From CAVXNP01 sp963763305 (GTDB taxonomy: Bacteria; Pseudomonadota; Gammaproteobacteria; Xanthomonadales; Rhodanobacteraceae), in contig CAVXNP010000002.1 in NCBI GenBank assembly GCA_963763305.1, positions 124,001-188,000 of the forward strand: a stretch of DNA of 64,000 nucleotides, written 5' to 3'. Below, piece by piece: positions 54,659 through 63,623 of the stretch. The notes beneath the pieces are model-generated. The model was given only the letters and a program-made list of their open reading frames with translations. It was not told the DNA's origin and searched no databases. A program made the position numbers and the translations under genes. Positions within the stretch are counted from its first letter, which is position 1. The number at the start of each line of letters is the position of its first letter.

Positions 54659-55525
54659 ATGCATCGTCGAAACCTGCTCAAGGGCGCCTTGTTCGGTAGT
54701 GTGGCGCTGCTCCTTCCTGCATCGCACGCCCTCGCCGACGCCGCGATCGGCGCACGCCTGGCCGCGCTGGAGCGCCGGCACGGCGGGCGCCTGGGGGTGG
54801 GCCTGCTCGACACCGGCAGCGGACGCCGCTACGCCCACCGAGGGGATGAGCGCTTCCTGATGTGCAGTACGTTCAAGGTCCTGGCCGTTGCCACGCTGTT
54901 GGCGAGGGTCGACCGCGGGCAGGAACGACTGGACCGACGCGTGGTGTTCGGCAAGGAGGCGTTGCTCGATTACGCGCCGACCACATCATCGCGGGTCGGG
55001 GCCCCGGGCATGCGTCTGGAGGCGCTGTGCGAGGCGGCCGTCGTGCTCAGCGACAACACCGCAGCCAACCTGCTGCTCTCGGCGCTGGGAGGACCGCGCG
55101 CGGTGACCGCGTTCGTCCGTGGCCTGGGTGATCGGGTGACCCGGCTGGACCGTACCGAGCCACAGCTCAACCTGGCCGCCCCGGGCGATGTGCGTGACAC
55201 CACCACCCCGCTGGCGATGCTGCAGACGCTGCAACGGGTGCTGCTGGGCGATGCGCTGGCGGCCCCGTCGCGCGAGCGACTGCTGGGCTGGATGCGCGGC
55301 TGCCGCACCGGCACCGACAAGCTGCGCGCCGGTCTGCCGGCCGGCTGGCGGGCCGGCGACAAGACCGGCAGCGGACCGCAGGGCGAGAGCAACGACATCG
55401 CCATTGCCTGGCCGCCCGGACGCGCGCCGCTGCTGGCAACGGCGTACTACGTCAACCCGGCCCTGGATGGTCCCGGGCGCAGCGCCGTGCTGGCCGAGGT
55501 AGGGCGACTGCTCGGCTCGGCCTAG
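54659..55525 (+). CDS. bla: class A beta-lactamase with Tat-like signal
   Basis: 288 residues. MHRRNLLKGALFGSVALLLP has a twin-arginine RRNLLKG motif, so export may be by Tat. Motifs are complete: RFLMCSTFKVLAVATL (S70xxK, with Cys69), VVLSDNTAANLL (SDN), RLDRTEPQLNLAAP (E166xxLN) and GDKTGSGPQGESNDIA (KTG). The Cys69 is not paired with the Cys238 of carbapenemases (KTGSG is present instead). It resembles L2-type enzymes. There is no linked ampR. The TAG stop lies in the first bases of the adjacent palindromic element. Confidence 0.95.
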   Translation: MHRRNLLKGALFGSVALLLPASHALADAAIGARLAALERRHGGRLGVGLLDTGSGRRYAHRGDERFLMCSTFKVLAVATLLARVDRGQERLDRRVVFGKEALLDYAPTTSSRVGAPGMRLEALCEAAVVLSDNTAANLLLSALGGPRAVTAFVRGLGDRVTRLDRTEPQLNLAAPGDVRDTTTPLAMLQTLQRVLLGDALAAPSRERLLGWMRGCRTGTDKLRAGLPAGWRAGDKTGSGPQGESNDIAIAWPPGRAPLLATAYYVNPALDGPGRSAVLAEVGRLLGSA

Positions 55526-55792
55526 TGTGGTGTTGCACGCTTGGCGACCCTTTCAGCGAGGCAGGCTTCGGGTCAGCTGCAAGGCGCGTTCGCGCCGGAA
55601 GGGTGGTTCCCTTTCAAGCGAACGCACCGCCGCAGATGGCCCGAAGATGCCTCGCCCGGAGGGAGCCACCCTACCGGGCCAGGGCCGCGTTGCAACGCTT
55701 GCCAAGGGAGCCACCCTTGGCTGCGCGCTGCGCCTTGCCCTGACCCGGTAGGGTGGCTCTGAAAGGGCCGCCAAGCGTGCAACGCCACACTA
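55523..55792. mobile_element. 270 bp nested-palindrome (MITE-like) element
   Basis: The 34-base ends (55523-55556 and 55759-55792) are inverted copies with two mismatches, beginning TAGTGTGG. Inside, GAGGCAGGCTTCGGG pairs with CCCGAAGATGCCTC, a central GCCAAGGGAGCCACCCTTGGC forms a hairpin, and GAGCCACCCTACCGGG pairs with CCCGGTAGGGTGGCTC. CTAG flanks both ends, possibly a target duplication. Frames read within it are not real genes. Confidence 0.75.
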
Positions 55793-55946
55793 GCAGGCTG
55801 TCGGGCATGAACTGGCCGGGCTGCAAGGCCGCCTGCGTGGTTCCGGCTTCCGACCGCGCAGCCAGCTTTCGCCGGTTGCAGGGGTCACGATGGGGCGACA
55901 TCGGGCGCCCCATGCTTGGCACCAGGCCACCGAGGAGGATGCACAG

Positions 55947-56144
55947 ATGCCTGATATCGAAGCGAAGGATCTGGAATGCCTGGCCCGGGTGGCCGAGGGA
56001 CGCGCGGCCGACGTCCCGGAAGCGACGCTGGCCAGGTTGCAGGCCGCGGGGCTGGTGACGCTGTTCGAGCGTGCGCCGGAGCGCAGCTCGACCATGGAGC
56101 TGACCCCGGCCGGCCTGGCCCACGTGCGCTCCAGCGACCAGTAG
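55947..56144 (+). CDS. small winged-helix-like hypothetical protein
   Basis: 65 residues from ATG 55947 with GAGGAGG at good spacing. LECLARVAEGRAADVPEATL then ARLQAAGLVTLFERAP and MELTPAGLAHVRSS look like the compact helix-turn-helix end of a marR-type or DUF domain. The family is not recognised. Codon use fits the core. It is the first gene right of the palindromic element. Confidence 0.6.
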   Translation: MPDIEAKDLECLARVAEGRAADVPEATLARLQAAGLVTLFERAPERSSTMELTPAGLAHVRSSDQ

Positions 56145-56172
56145 CCGCGTGCGGCAACGCCCGGCAGGGCCG

Positions 56173-56829
56173 TTACTCGCCGAGCTGGTTGATCTCCGCG
56201 TTCTCGACCACCGGCGGCGGCACGTCCTGGCGCAACAGCTGCAGCATGGCCCGGCCCACGCGCGCCGTGGTGGTGAGTTGGCTGGGCAGCAGGCGCACCC
56301 CCAGCCCCATCATCGGTCCGACCAGGCGATACATCGCGTCCATTTTCGGATGCGGCGAGTGGACGCCTTCCACCGGCTGGATCCCGCCCGGCCGCAGCAT
56401 CACGGTGGTGATCGGCAGTGCCGCCAGCGCACGCTCGGTCTCGCCCTTGATACGCAACGGCATGAAACGGCTGCGCGGATCGGCATGGGCGCCGGAGATG
56501 TAGACCAGCGTCAGCCTGCGGTTGTGCCGTGCCAGCGCCTCGGCCACATGGGTGGTCAACTCCAGCGTGACGTGCCGATAGACGTCCTCGGGCGTGCCCA
56601 CAGGCGGGGCTCCCGCGCAGTACAGGCAGCCGTCGAATGGCTGCAACTGCGCCTCGACCGCGGCCAGGTCGGCAAAGTCCGGACAGATCAGCTCCTGCAG
56701 CTTGGCGTGCGACTGTCCGCTCGGCCGACGACCCAGTGCCACCACCTGGCTGACATCCGGTGCCAGCAGGCATTCGCGCAGCACGCCTTGCCCGACCAGG
56801 CCGGTAGCGCCGGTAACCAGAACTCGCAT
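56173..56829 (-). CDS. NAD(P)-binding Rossmann-fold protein (atypical SDR)
   Basis: 218 residues starting MRVLVTGATGLVGQGVLREC, a nucleotide-binding TGxxGxxG Rossmann motif. LVYISGAHADPRSRFMPLRI then KGETERALAALPITTVMLRP follows the pattern of HTATIP2/NmrA-like atypical short-chain dehydrogenases (the YxxxK region is replaced by RIKGETE). The substrate is unknown; cytosolic. Confidence 0.86.
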   Translation of the reverse strand: MRVLVTGATGLVGQGVLRECLLAPDVSQVVALGRRPSGQSHAKLQELICPDFADLAAVEAQLQPFDGCLYCAGAPPVGTPEDVYRHVTLELTTHVAEALARHNRRLTLVYISGAHADPRSRFMPLRIKGETERALAALPITTVMLRPGGIQPVEGVHSPHPKMDAMYRLVGPMMGLGVRLLPSQLTTTARVGRAMLQLLRQDVPPPVVENAEINQLGE

Positions 56830-57090
56830 GGCTTTCTCCCGTGAGTGCCTTCAGCGTAGCGCCGCTTGGGCCTGACCGCACCGGTGCGACGCGGACGCGC
56901 CCATTCGGCCACGAACTGCCGTGCCGTCCGGTGCGCCCGACACTACGCCGCAGGCGGGGACGGGGCATGGCCCGGGCAGGCCAGATGCGCAGGAATTGCA
57001 CGCGGGGCCGTGCAGGGGTTTCAGGGGTGACGGCTGCGCGCCGCATTCGCAGTCGGTGCCGCCGCCGAGCCGGCAGCGCAGACCCTTCGC

Positions 57091-57765
57091 TCAGCCAGAC
57101 AGATGCTCAATGAAGCGCTCGCCGCTCGGCGACAACAGCAGCACCCGCCCCTCGGAGGAGAGGCGCAGCATGCGTGCCGCCAGCATGTGCTCGAGCAACG
57201 CCGCGCCCAGGGCGCCACCGAGATGCATCCTCCGTTCGCTCCAGTCCAGGCAGGTGCGACACAGCGGCCGTCGTGACTGGCGCAGTGCTTCGATGTCGAT
57301 GGCCTGTTGCCGGCACCAGCGTTCGCCGCCATCGGTGAGCCACAGGTCGCCATCGTGCCCGGCGAGGTGCCCGGCCTGCCGCATTCGCTCCAGCAAGCGC
57401 ACACCGCAGTGCCCGGCCAGGTGGTCGTAGCAACGGCGAGCCTGCCGCAGCGCCGGGTCGACCGGCCCGGTGCGCGGCAGCGACGGCATGGACATGGCCG
57501 ACACGGCCATCATCTCTTCGACCAGCGCGGCGACCGATCCGTCACGCAGGCGGAAGTAGCGGTGCCGTCCTTGCCGAACCAGGCACAGCAGGCCGCTGCG
57601 GGTCAGCCGCGAGAGGTGGCTGCTGGCAGTGGACGGGCTCACTCCGGCGACCTCCGCCAGTTCGGTCGCGGTCAGGGCGCGGCCGTCCATCAGCGCCAGC
57701 GCCATCCGGGTGCGGGCGGGCTCGGCCAGCGCCGCCGCCAGGTGGCTCAGCTGGGTGTCGACCAT
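57091..57765 (-). CDS. ArsR-family winged-helix regulator
   Basis: About 224 residues from ATG 57765. N-terminal winged helix: HLAAALAEPARTRMALALMD, then LTATELAEVAGVSPSTASSH and LSRLTRSGLLCLVRQGRHRY, the ArsR DNA-binding pattern. The C-terminal half is a longer helical region with GGERWCRQQAIDIEAL and CRTCLDWSERRMHL, where cysteines could sense metals or redox state. The divergent neighbour is an OsmC gene, which it may control. Confidence 0.85.
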   Translation of the reverse strand: MVDTQLSHLAAALAEPARTRMALALMDGRALTATELAEVAGVSPSTASSHLSRLTRSGLLCLVRQGRHRYFRLRDGSVAALVEEMMAVSAMSMPSLPRTGPVDPALRQARRCYDHLAGHCGVRLLERMRQAGHLAGHDGDLWLTDGGERWCRQQAIDIEALRQSRRPLCRTCLDWSERRMHLGGALGAALLEHMLAARMLRLSSEGRVLLLSPSGERFIEHLSG

Positions 57766-57840
57766 GGTTCGATGTCCATCGAAGCGAGGCGGATCGCCTT
57801 GGCGCATGATGCCGCCTCAGGCACACGGAGGCACCCACCG

Positions 57841-58356
57841 ATGGCTCACGATGATCACCATTACACGGCCACCGTACAGTGGCGCGGCAACCAGGGCGCG
57901 GGCACGCGCGGATACGACACCTACGGGCGCCAGTTCGTGGCGGCCATCGAAGGCAAGCCGCCGCTGCAGGGCTCGGCCGATCCGGCGTTTCGCGGCGATC
58001 CGGGCATGCACAACCCGGAGGACCTGCTGCTGGTTGCCCTGAGCAGCTGCCACATGCTGTCGTACCTGGCGCTGTGCGCGCGCCACCGCATCGCGGTGGT
58101 GGCCTACAGCGACCACGCCGAGGGCGTGATGCGCACCCGTCCGGACGGCTCAGGCCAGTTCACCGAGGTCCGGCTCCGACCGAGGGTGCTGCTGCAGGAC
58201 GGCAGGCAACTCGAGCGCGCGGCCGCACTGCACGAGCATGCCCACCGGCTCTGTTTCATTGCCAATTCCTGCAACTTCCCGATCACCCATCAGGCCGTCG
58301 TCGAGGTGCTTGAAGAGACGACACGTGGGGCCGAGGGCGCGGAGCAGAGCCAGTGA
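57841..58356 (+). CDS. OsmC-family thiol peroxidase
   Basis: 171 residues. EGKPPLQGSADPAFRGDPGM, then NPEDLLLVALSSCHMLSYLA (first conserved Cys) and HRLCFIANSCNFPITHQAVV (second Cys region) give the OsmC fold. Such enzymes reduce organic hydroperoxides with the two cysteines. The start ATG 57841 follows GGAGG. It overlaps the double-ACT gene by 4 bases (GTGA), so they are co-translated. Confidence 0.88.
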   Translation: MAHDDHHYTATVQWRGNQGAGTRGYDTYGRQFVAAIEGKPPLQGSADPAFRGDPGMHNPEDLLLVALSSCHMLSYLALCARHRIAVVAYSDHAEGVMRTRPDGSGQFTEVRLRPRVLLQDGRQLERAAALHEHAHRLCFIANSCNFPITHQAVVEVLEETTRGAEGAEQSQ

Positions 58357-58751
58357 AGGACATCAGCATCGCCCTGGACAACCGGCCCGGTGCGCTGGCG
58401 CGCATGGGCGAAGTACTCGGCGCAGCCGGCATCAGTGTGGAGGGTGGTGGCGCATGGGTAGCGGGCGGCCAGGGTGCCGCGCACTTCCTGGTGTCGGACG
58501 GTGACGCTGCGCGTGCGGTACTGGAGGCCGCGGGCCTGCGCGTGCAGGCCGTACGCGAGGTGCTGGTGCAACGGTTGCGGCAGGATCGTCCGGGCCAGTT
58601 GGGCGCGTTGTGCGGCCGCATGGCGCAGGCCGGGGTGAATATCGAGGTGCTGTACAGCGACCACGCCAATCGGTTGATCCTGGTAGTGGACGATCCGGTG
58701 GTCGGGCGGCGGGTCTCGGAGCGTTGGGCGGCGGACACGACCGCCGGCTGA
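58353..58751 (+). CDS. double ACT-domain protein
   Basis: 132 residues from GTG 58353, overlapping the OsmC stop. Two ACT-like domains: KDISIALDNRPGALARMGEV and, in the second half, RQDRPGQLGALCGRMAQAGV, each with the DRPGxLA pattern that binds amino acids or other small ligands. No catalytic domain is attached, so it is a regulatory protein. It is 115 bases upstream of the polyketide operon, and its relation to it is unknown. Confidence 0.85.
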   Translation: MKDISIALDNRPGALARMGEVLGAAGISVEGGGAWVAGGQGAAHFLVSDGDAARAVLEAAGLRVQAVREVLVQRLRQDRPGQLGALCGRMAQAGVNIEVLYSDHANRLILVVDDPVVGRRVSERWAADTTAG

Positions 58752-58865
58752 ACGACGGGACGGCGGACGGCCGGCGACCGGTCCCTGGCGCTCCGGGCAA
58801 CACGGCGCGTTGACAGCGGCGCGGTTCACCATGAGTGGTCATTTCTGCCGCTGCACTGGAACCTG

Positions 58866-59924
58866 ATGTTTTTCGCCGGACTGGGTACCGCGACGCCCCA
58901 ACATCGCTATACGAAGGCCCAGTGCTGGGAAGCGTTCAAGGCGTCGGACTGGTTCGACCAGCTCGACCGCCGCGCACGCGCCATCGCCGAGCTGGTCCTG
59001 CTGCGCGACAACGGTATCGAGGCACGCCGGCTGGCGGTGGACACCCTGGACGAGGCGTTCCGGATCGATCCGGACACGCTGCAGGCCCGCTTCCTGACGC
59101 ATGCGCCGCGGCTGGCAACGCAGGCCGCCCAGCGCGCGCTGGCGGACGCCGGCTGCGAACCGCACCAGATCGACGCGGTGATCGTCAGCACCTGCACCGG
59201 TTACCTGTGTCCCGGGCTGACCAGCTATGTCAACCAGGCGTTGGGTTTGCGCGGCGACGTGCAGGCACTGGACCTGGTCGGCCAGGGCTGCGGTGCGGCG
59301 CTGCCGAACTGGCGCACCGCTGCCGCCCTGCTGGAAGCCGGCGGCTGCGCGCGGGTGTTGTCGATCTGCGTGGAGGTCAGCAGCGCGGCGATGTACCTGG
59401 ACAGTGATCCGGGCGTGTTGATCAGCGCCTGCCTGTTCGGCGACGGCGCCGGTGCGCTGGTCCTCAGCGCCGAACCGGCACGCGGCAAGCGCCAGGTCCG
59501 CTGGCGCGCGGCCGGTTCCCAGGTCGACCCGGGCCAGCGCGACGCGCTGCGTTTCGAGCAGCGTCGCGGCATGCTGCGCAACATCCTGACCCGCGAGGTA
59601 CCCGCGCTGGCGGCCGAACATGCCGACCGCGTGCTGGGCCAGGTGCTGGCAGGGCAGGGCGTGACCGCGTCGCAGATCGATGCCTGGATCTGGCACGCCG
59701 GCGGGCGCGACGTGCTGGCGGCATTGCGCCAGCGCCTGGGCCAGTCCGAGGCCGACCAGCGGCACAGCGCCCAGGTGCTGCGCGAGTACGGCAACCTCAG
59801 CAGCGCCTTCGTCTATTTCGTGCTGCAGGCGGCGCTCGCCGCCGCGGAGCCCGGCGGCCTGTGGTGGGTGGGCTCGTTCGGCGCCGGCTTCAGCAGCCAC
59901 GGCGCGTTGCTGGAGGTGGCATGA
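58866..59924 (+). CDS. type III polyketide synthase
   Basis: 352 residues. A chalcone-synthase-type enzyme with the catalytic triad: DLVGQGCGAALPNWRTAAAL (nucleophilic Cys), QIDAWIWHAGGRDVLAALRQ (His) and LREYGNLSSAFVYFVLQAAL (Asn). The chain is short for the family and lacks the plant-type GFGPG loop end (VGSFGAGFSSHGAL is present). It would condense a starter acyl group with malonyl-CoA units to a resorcinol or pyrone. It opens a five-gene operon with methyltransferase, FAD oxidoreductase, ACP and KAS. Cytosolic. Confidence 0.93.
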   Translation: MFFAGLGTATPQHRYTKAQCWEAFKASDWFDQLDRRARAIAELVLLRDNGIEARRLAVDTLDEAFRIDPDTLQARFLTHAPRLATQAAQRALADAGCEPHQIDAVIVSTCTGYLCPGLTSYVNQALGLRGDVQALDLVGQGCGAALPNWRTAAALLEAGGCARVLSICVEVSSAAMYLDSDPGVLISACLFGDGAGALVLSAEPARGKRQVRWRAAGSQVDPGQRDALRFEQRRGMLRNILTREVPALAAEHADRVLGQVLAGQGVTASQIDAWIWHAGGRDVLAALRQRLGQSEADQRHSAQVLREYGNLSSAFVYFVLQAALAAAEPGGLWWVGSFGAGFSSHGALLEVA

Positions 59925-59943
59925 GCGTCAGCCGGGGCCGGCC

Positions 59944-60693
59944 ATGAGCATCGCGCAGCGGCGGGTTGAACCGGAGTGGCTGGACACGCTGGTGCCGGAT
60001 GATCCGAGGGCGATCCGCTCACGCGCCGACCTGCGCCGGATCCATCGCCTGATGGCGGCGCGCAGCCTGCTGGGGCGTCCGCTGCTGCGCCTGCTTGCGC
60101 AGGCCCCCGACGCGCCGCTGCTGGAGCTGGGGGCCGGTGATGGAGCACTCGCCCTGTGCCTGGCCCGTGGCCTGTCGCTGTGCTCGCCCGGCCGGACCCT
60201 GCGTCTGCTGGACCTGCAGCCATCGATCGCCGCGGACACGCACGCGGCCTTGCACCGGCTTGGCTGGGCGGTGGAGGTGATCCGCGCCGATGTACTGCAG
60301 TGGCTGCCCGCCGGGCAGGCGTCCGCGAACCACGGCGGAGAACGTCCGATCGTGTTCGCCAACCTGTTCGTCCACCACTTCTGCGGCGAGCGCCTGCAAG
60401 CGTTGCTGACCGGCATTGCCGCCACGGCGCAGGCGTTCGTCTGCCTGGAACCGCGTCGCTCGACCACGGCCCTGGCCGGCAGTCGCCTGCTGGCCGTGCT
60501 CGGTTGCAACGATGTCACCCGGCACGACGCGGTGATCAGTGTGCGCGCCGGCTTCGCCGGGCGCGAACTGTCGGACGCATGGCCCGATCCCCACGGCTGG
60601 CACCTGGACGAAGGCGCCGCCGGTCCCTTTGGTCACCGGCTGGTGGCTACCCGTCGAGAGCCGCGAGGTTGCATGCATGAAAGCCGAGTATGA
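59944..60693 (+). CDS. class I SAM-dependent methyltransferase
   Basis: 249 residues from ATG 59944, 19 bases after the polyketide synthase stop. PDAPLLELGAGDGALALCLA is motif I (ExGxGxG), and GERPIVFANLFVHHFCGERL is motif IV. It likely O- or C-methylates the type III product. It overlaps the FAD oxidoreductase gene by 17 bases. The product of methyltransferase action is not predictable from sequence. Confidence 0.85.
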   Translation: MSIAQRRVEPEWLDTLVPDDPRAIRSRADLRRIHRLMAARSLLGRPLLRLLAQAPDAPLLELGAGDGALALCLARGLSLCSPGRTLRLLDLQPSIAADTHAALHRLGWAVEVIRADVLQWLPAGQASANHGGERPIVFANLFVHHFCGERLQALLTGIAATAQAFVCLEPRRSTTALAGSRLLAVLGCNDVTRHDAVISVRAGFAGRELSDAWPDPHGWHLDEGAAGPFGHRLVATRREPRGCMHESRV

Positions 60694-61933
60694 CGTCATC
60701 GTGATCGGCGCCGGACCGGCCGGCGCCACCGCGGCGATCCGGCTGGCCCAGGCCGGCTGGTCGGTGGCGCTGGTGGAAAAACATGCGTTTCCGCGTCGCA
60801 AGGTGTGCGGCGAATGCATCGCGGCCACCAATCTGCCGCTGCTGGACGCGCTCGGCGTGGGTGATCGCTTCGATGCCCTGGCCGGTCCACCGTTGCGCCG
60901 GGTCGGGCTGTGGGTGGGCGAGCACGAGCTGGACGCGGCGCTGCCGCGCTACCCCAGTCAGGCGCATCCGTGGGGCCGCGTGCTGGGTCGCGAGCATCTG
61001 GACACGCTGCTGCTGGAGCGCGCAGCGGCAGCGGGCGTAAGCGTGTGGCAGCCGTGGACGGTCAAGCGGCTGGACCGCGACGGCCCACGCCACCTGTGTC
61101 AAGTCACGGCGCCCGAATCCGGCGTCGCCGCGACCCTGTCCGCGGACATGCTGATCGCCGCGCACGGCTCCTGGGAACCGGATCCGGCCGTCCATGGGCG
61201 TCCGCTGCAGGCGCACCGGCCCAGCGAATTGTTCGGTTTCAAGGTCACGCTCGACGAGGCCGACCTGGAGCCGGGCCGGTTGCCGGTGCTGGCGTTTCCG
61301 GGCGGGTACGGCGGCATGGTGCGGGGCGACCACGGCCACACCACGCTGGCGTTCTGCCTCCGCCGGGACGCGCTGCGCGAGTGCCGGATGCGCTATCCGG
61401 GACGCAAGGCGGCCTTGTCGGCGGTGATGCATGTGCGCGCGTCCTGCCAGGGCGTACGACGCGCGCTGACGGGCGCCAAGCTTGCCGCACCGTGGCTCAG
61501 TGTCGGCCCGATCCGGCCAGGCATGCGCGAACCGTGGCGCGGCGAAGGCGTGTTCGCGGTCGGCAACGTGGCCGGCGAGGCCCATCCGATCCTGGGCGAG
61601 GGCATCAGCATGGCGATCCAGTCCTCGTGGCTGTTGTGTGATCGCCTGCTGGCGGCCGGATCGGCGGTGCGACAGGGCACCGTTGCTGCGCGCGCGGCAG
61701 CGCTGGACGAGGTCGGCCGCGACTATGCGTCGGCCTGGCGGCAGAACTTCGCGTCGCGCATGCGCCTGGCTGCGGTATTTGCACACATGGCCATGCGACC
61801 GGGCACCTCCCGGCCGCTGCTGCCGCTGCTGCAGCAATGGCCGGGCCTGCTGACCTCCGGTGCCCGTGCCGGGGCGAAGGTGCGGCAGGTGGTGCAGGAA
61901 TCGACCGCGGCATCGGCCGCGCCAAGGAGGTAG
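60677..61933 (+). CDS. FAD-dependent oxidoreductase (geranylgeranyl reductase/monooxygenase-like)
   Basis: 418 residues. YDVIVIGAGPAGATAAIRLA is the N-terminal FAD Rossmann motif (GxGxxG), and AVGNVAGEAHPILGEGISMA is the second FAD-binding motif, with Asn where Asp is usual. VEKHAFPRRKVCGECIAATN is the CGE(C) loop typical of the geranylgeranyl-reductase/halogenase-like group. It could hydroxylate or reduce the polyketide or acyl chain. The start ATG 60677 overlaps the methyltransferase end. Confidence 0.87.
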   Translation: MKAEYDVIVIGAGPAGATAAIRLAQAGWSVALVEKHAFPRRKVCGECIAATNLPLLDALGVGDRFDALAGPPLRRVGLWVGEHELDAALPRYPSQAHPWGRVLGREHLDTLLLERAAAAGVSVWQPWTVKRLDRDGPRHLCQVTAPESGVAATLSADMLIAAHGSWEPDPAVHGRPLQAHRPSELFGFKVTLDEADLEPGRLPVLAFPGGYGGMVRGDHGHTTLAFCLRRDALRECRMRYPGRKAALSAVMHVRASCQGVRRALTGAKLAAPWLSVGPIRPGMREPWRGEGVFAVGNVAGEAHPILGEGISMAIQSSWLLCDRLLAAGSAVRQGTVAARAAALDEVGRDYASAWRQNFASRMRLAAVFAHMAMRPGTSRPLLPLLQQWPGLLTSGARAGAKVRQVVQESTAASAAPRR

Positions 61934-61938
61934 CAACG

Positions 61939-62217
61939 ATGAGTACCGGCACGTTCGATGTCCTGTGCGAGATCCTCGCCCGGGATTATCAAGTGGAACC
62001 GGAGTCGCTGACGCCGCAGACCCGTCTGCAAGACATCAACGTGGACTCGCTGGCCCTGATCGAGCTGATCTTCGCGCTGGAGGAGCGCTTCGGCGTGAAG
62101 GCGACCGACCTTCCCGAGACGCTGGAGACCCTTGGTCAGGTGGCCGGCTACATCGACGGACTGGTGGTGACCGGTCGCGCCGCGGCCGACGGCGCCGCGC
62201 CGCTTGCGTCCAAGTGA
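61939..62217 (+). CDS. acyl carrier protein
   Basis: 92 residues from ATG 61939 with CCAAGGAGG upstream. QDINVDSLALIELIFALEER holds the Ser (DSL) that takes the phosphopantetheine arm. VKATDLPETLETLGQVAGYI is helix III. The Ala-rich tail is longer than usual. It is the dedicated carrier for the KAS next door; the KAS gene starts inside its stop codon (GTGA). Confidence 0.92.
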   Translation: MSTGTFDVLCEILARDYQVEPESLTPQTRLQDINVDSLALIELIFALEERFGVKATDLPETLETLGQVAGYIDGLVVTGRAAADGAAPLASK

Positions 62218-63449
62218 AACGGGTTGCGGTCACCGGAATCGGCGTGGTCTCTCCACTGGGTTCCGGCGAACAGGCGTTCTTCGCCGCGCTATGCGAGGGG
62301 CGCTCGGGGATCGGGCCGCTGCGCGGGGGCATCGCCCAGCGACTGGCCACGCGAATCGCGGCCGCATCGGCGTTCGACGGAAGCGAGCACTTCACGCCGC
62401 CGAAGTTGCGCATGCTCGACCGCGATGCGCAGTTTGCGCTGGTCGCCGCAGCGCAGGCGATGGCCGCGGCGGAACCGGCGCTGGAGTCGCACGAACGTGA
62501 CGATGCCGGCATCTTCATCGGTACTGGCAAGGGTGGCGCGCACAGCACCGATGACGGCTATCGGGCGCTGTACCAGGAGGGCAGGGAACGGATGCCCCCG
62601 TTCAGCGTGCTGACCGGCATGACCAACGCCGCCGCGGCGTGGCTGGGCATCGAGTACGGCTTTGGCGGCCCCAACCTGACCTACTCCACCGCCTGCTCGT
62701 CCTCGGCGGTGGCCATTGGCGAGGCCTGGCGGCGCATCCGCGATGGCGAGCTGCCGCTGGCGCTGGCCGGTGGCACCGAGGCTCCATTGACGCTGGGCAC
62801 GATCAAGGCGTGGGAGGCCCTGCGCACCCTCGCCGACGAGGACCCGGACGATCCGGCCGCTTCATGCAAGCCGTTCGCGCTCGACCGCAGCGGACTGGTG
62901 CTGGGGGAGGGCGCCGCGGTGCTGGTGCTGGAAGACTACGATCGGGCCCGTCGCCGCGGCGCACGGATCCGTGGTGAACTGATCGGCTACGGGCTGTCCA
63001 CCGACTCGGGCCACATCACCCGGCCCAGCTGTGACGGGCAGGCGCGCGCCATGCAACGGGCGTTGCGCTCGGCCGGGCTGGCGCCGGAGCGGGTCGGTTA
63101 CATCAACGCCCACGGCACCGCCACCCGGGCCAACGACGCCGTCGAGACCGCCGCGGTGAAGCAGGTGTTCGGGGTGCACGCGACGAAGCTGGCGCTGAGT
63201 TCCACCAAGTCGATGCATGGCCACCTGCTGGGCGCGGCCGGTGCGATCGAGTTGGTAGCCACCTTGCTCGCGCTGGAGCGGCAGCAGTTGCCGCCCACCA
63301 TCAATCTGCGCCAGCCCGACCCTGCCTGCGACCTGGACTACCTGGCCGACGGCAGCCGGAAGGTCGATGACGTGGCGTATGCACTATCCAACGCATTTGC
63401 CTTCGGCGGCACCAACGCCGTCCTGGCCTGCCGCCGCGTCACCGATTGA
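62214..63449 (+). CDS. beta-ketoacyl-ACP synthase (KAS II/FabF-like)
   Basis: 411 residues with GTG start at 62214 overlapping the ACP stop. KRVAVTGIGVVSPLGSGEQA opens the thiolase fold. LTYSTACSSSAVAIGEAWRR holds the catalytic Cys, RVGYINAHGTATRANDAVET and LSSTKSMHGHLLGAAGAIEL the two His. A single KAS without chain-length-factor partner fits FabF, not type II PKS pairs. It probably extends acyl-ACP that feeds the type III synthase or its product. Confidence 0.93.
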   Translation: MKRVAVTGIGVVSPLGSGEQAFFAALCEGRSGIGPLRGGIAQRLATRIAAASAFDGSEHFTPPKLRMLDRDAQFALVAAAQAMAAAEPALESHERDDAGIFIGTGKGGAHSTDDGYRALYQEGRERMPPFSVLTGMTNAAAAWLGIEYGFGGPNLTYSTACSSSAVAIGEAWRRIRDGELPLALAGGTEAPLTLGTIKAWEALRTLADEDPDDPAASCKPFALDRSGLVLGEGAAVLVLEDYDRARRRGARIRGELIGYGLSTDSGHITRPSCDGQARAMQRALRSAGLAPERVGYINAHGTATRANDAVETAAVKQVFGVHATKLALSSTKSMHGHLLGAAGAIELVATLLALERQQLPPTINLRQPDPACDLDYLADGSRKVDDVAYALSNAFAFGGTNAVLACRRVTD

Positions 63450-63579
63450 CGGTGCGCCAGGCGTCAATGCGTGTGTCGTCCGCTGCGTCGCGCCGCGCAG
63501 AAAATGGCGCGGCCGCCGCACTCGCAGGGCGGGCCTGGGGTCGACCTGGGTAGACGTAGGGGACGGGCGAAGGATGGGC
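63450..63579. other. region after the polyketide operon, no gene supported
   Basis: 130 GC-rich bases after the KAS gene stop. No terminator and no supported frame was seen before the repeats start. Confidence 0.4.
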
Positions 63580-63623
63580 GTAGGGTGGGCGTAGGGTGGG
63601 CGTAGGGTGGGCGTAGGGTGGGC
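63580..63623. repeat. tandem 11-mer repeat, four copies
   Basis: Four perfect copies of GTAGGGTGGGC in a row, beginning after GGCG at 63580. Confidence 0.9.

Noticed and set aside
55525..55788. Several overlapping frames on both strands in the palindromic element
   Set aside because: They come from GC-rich inverted repeats; no domain and no ribosome site.
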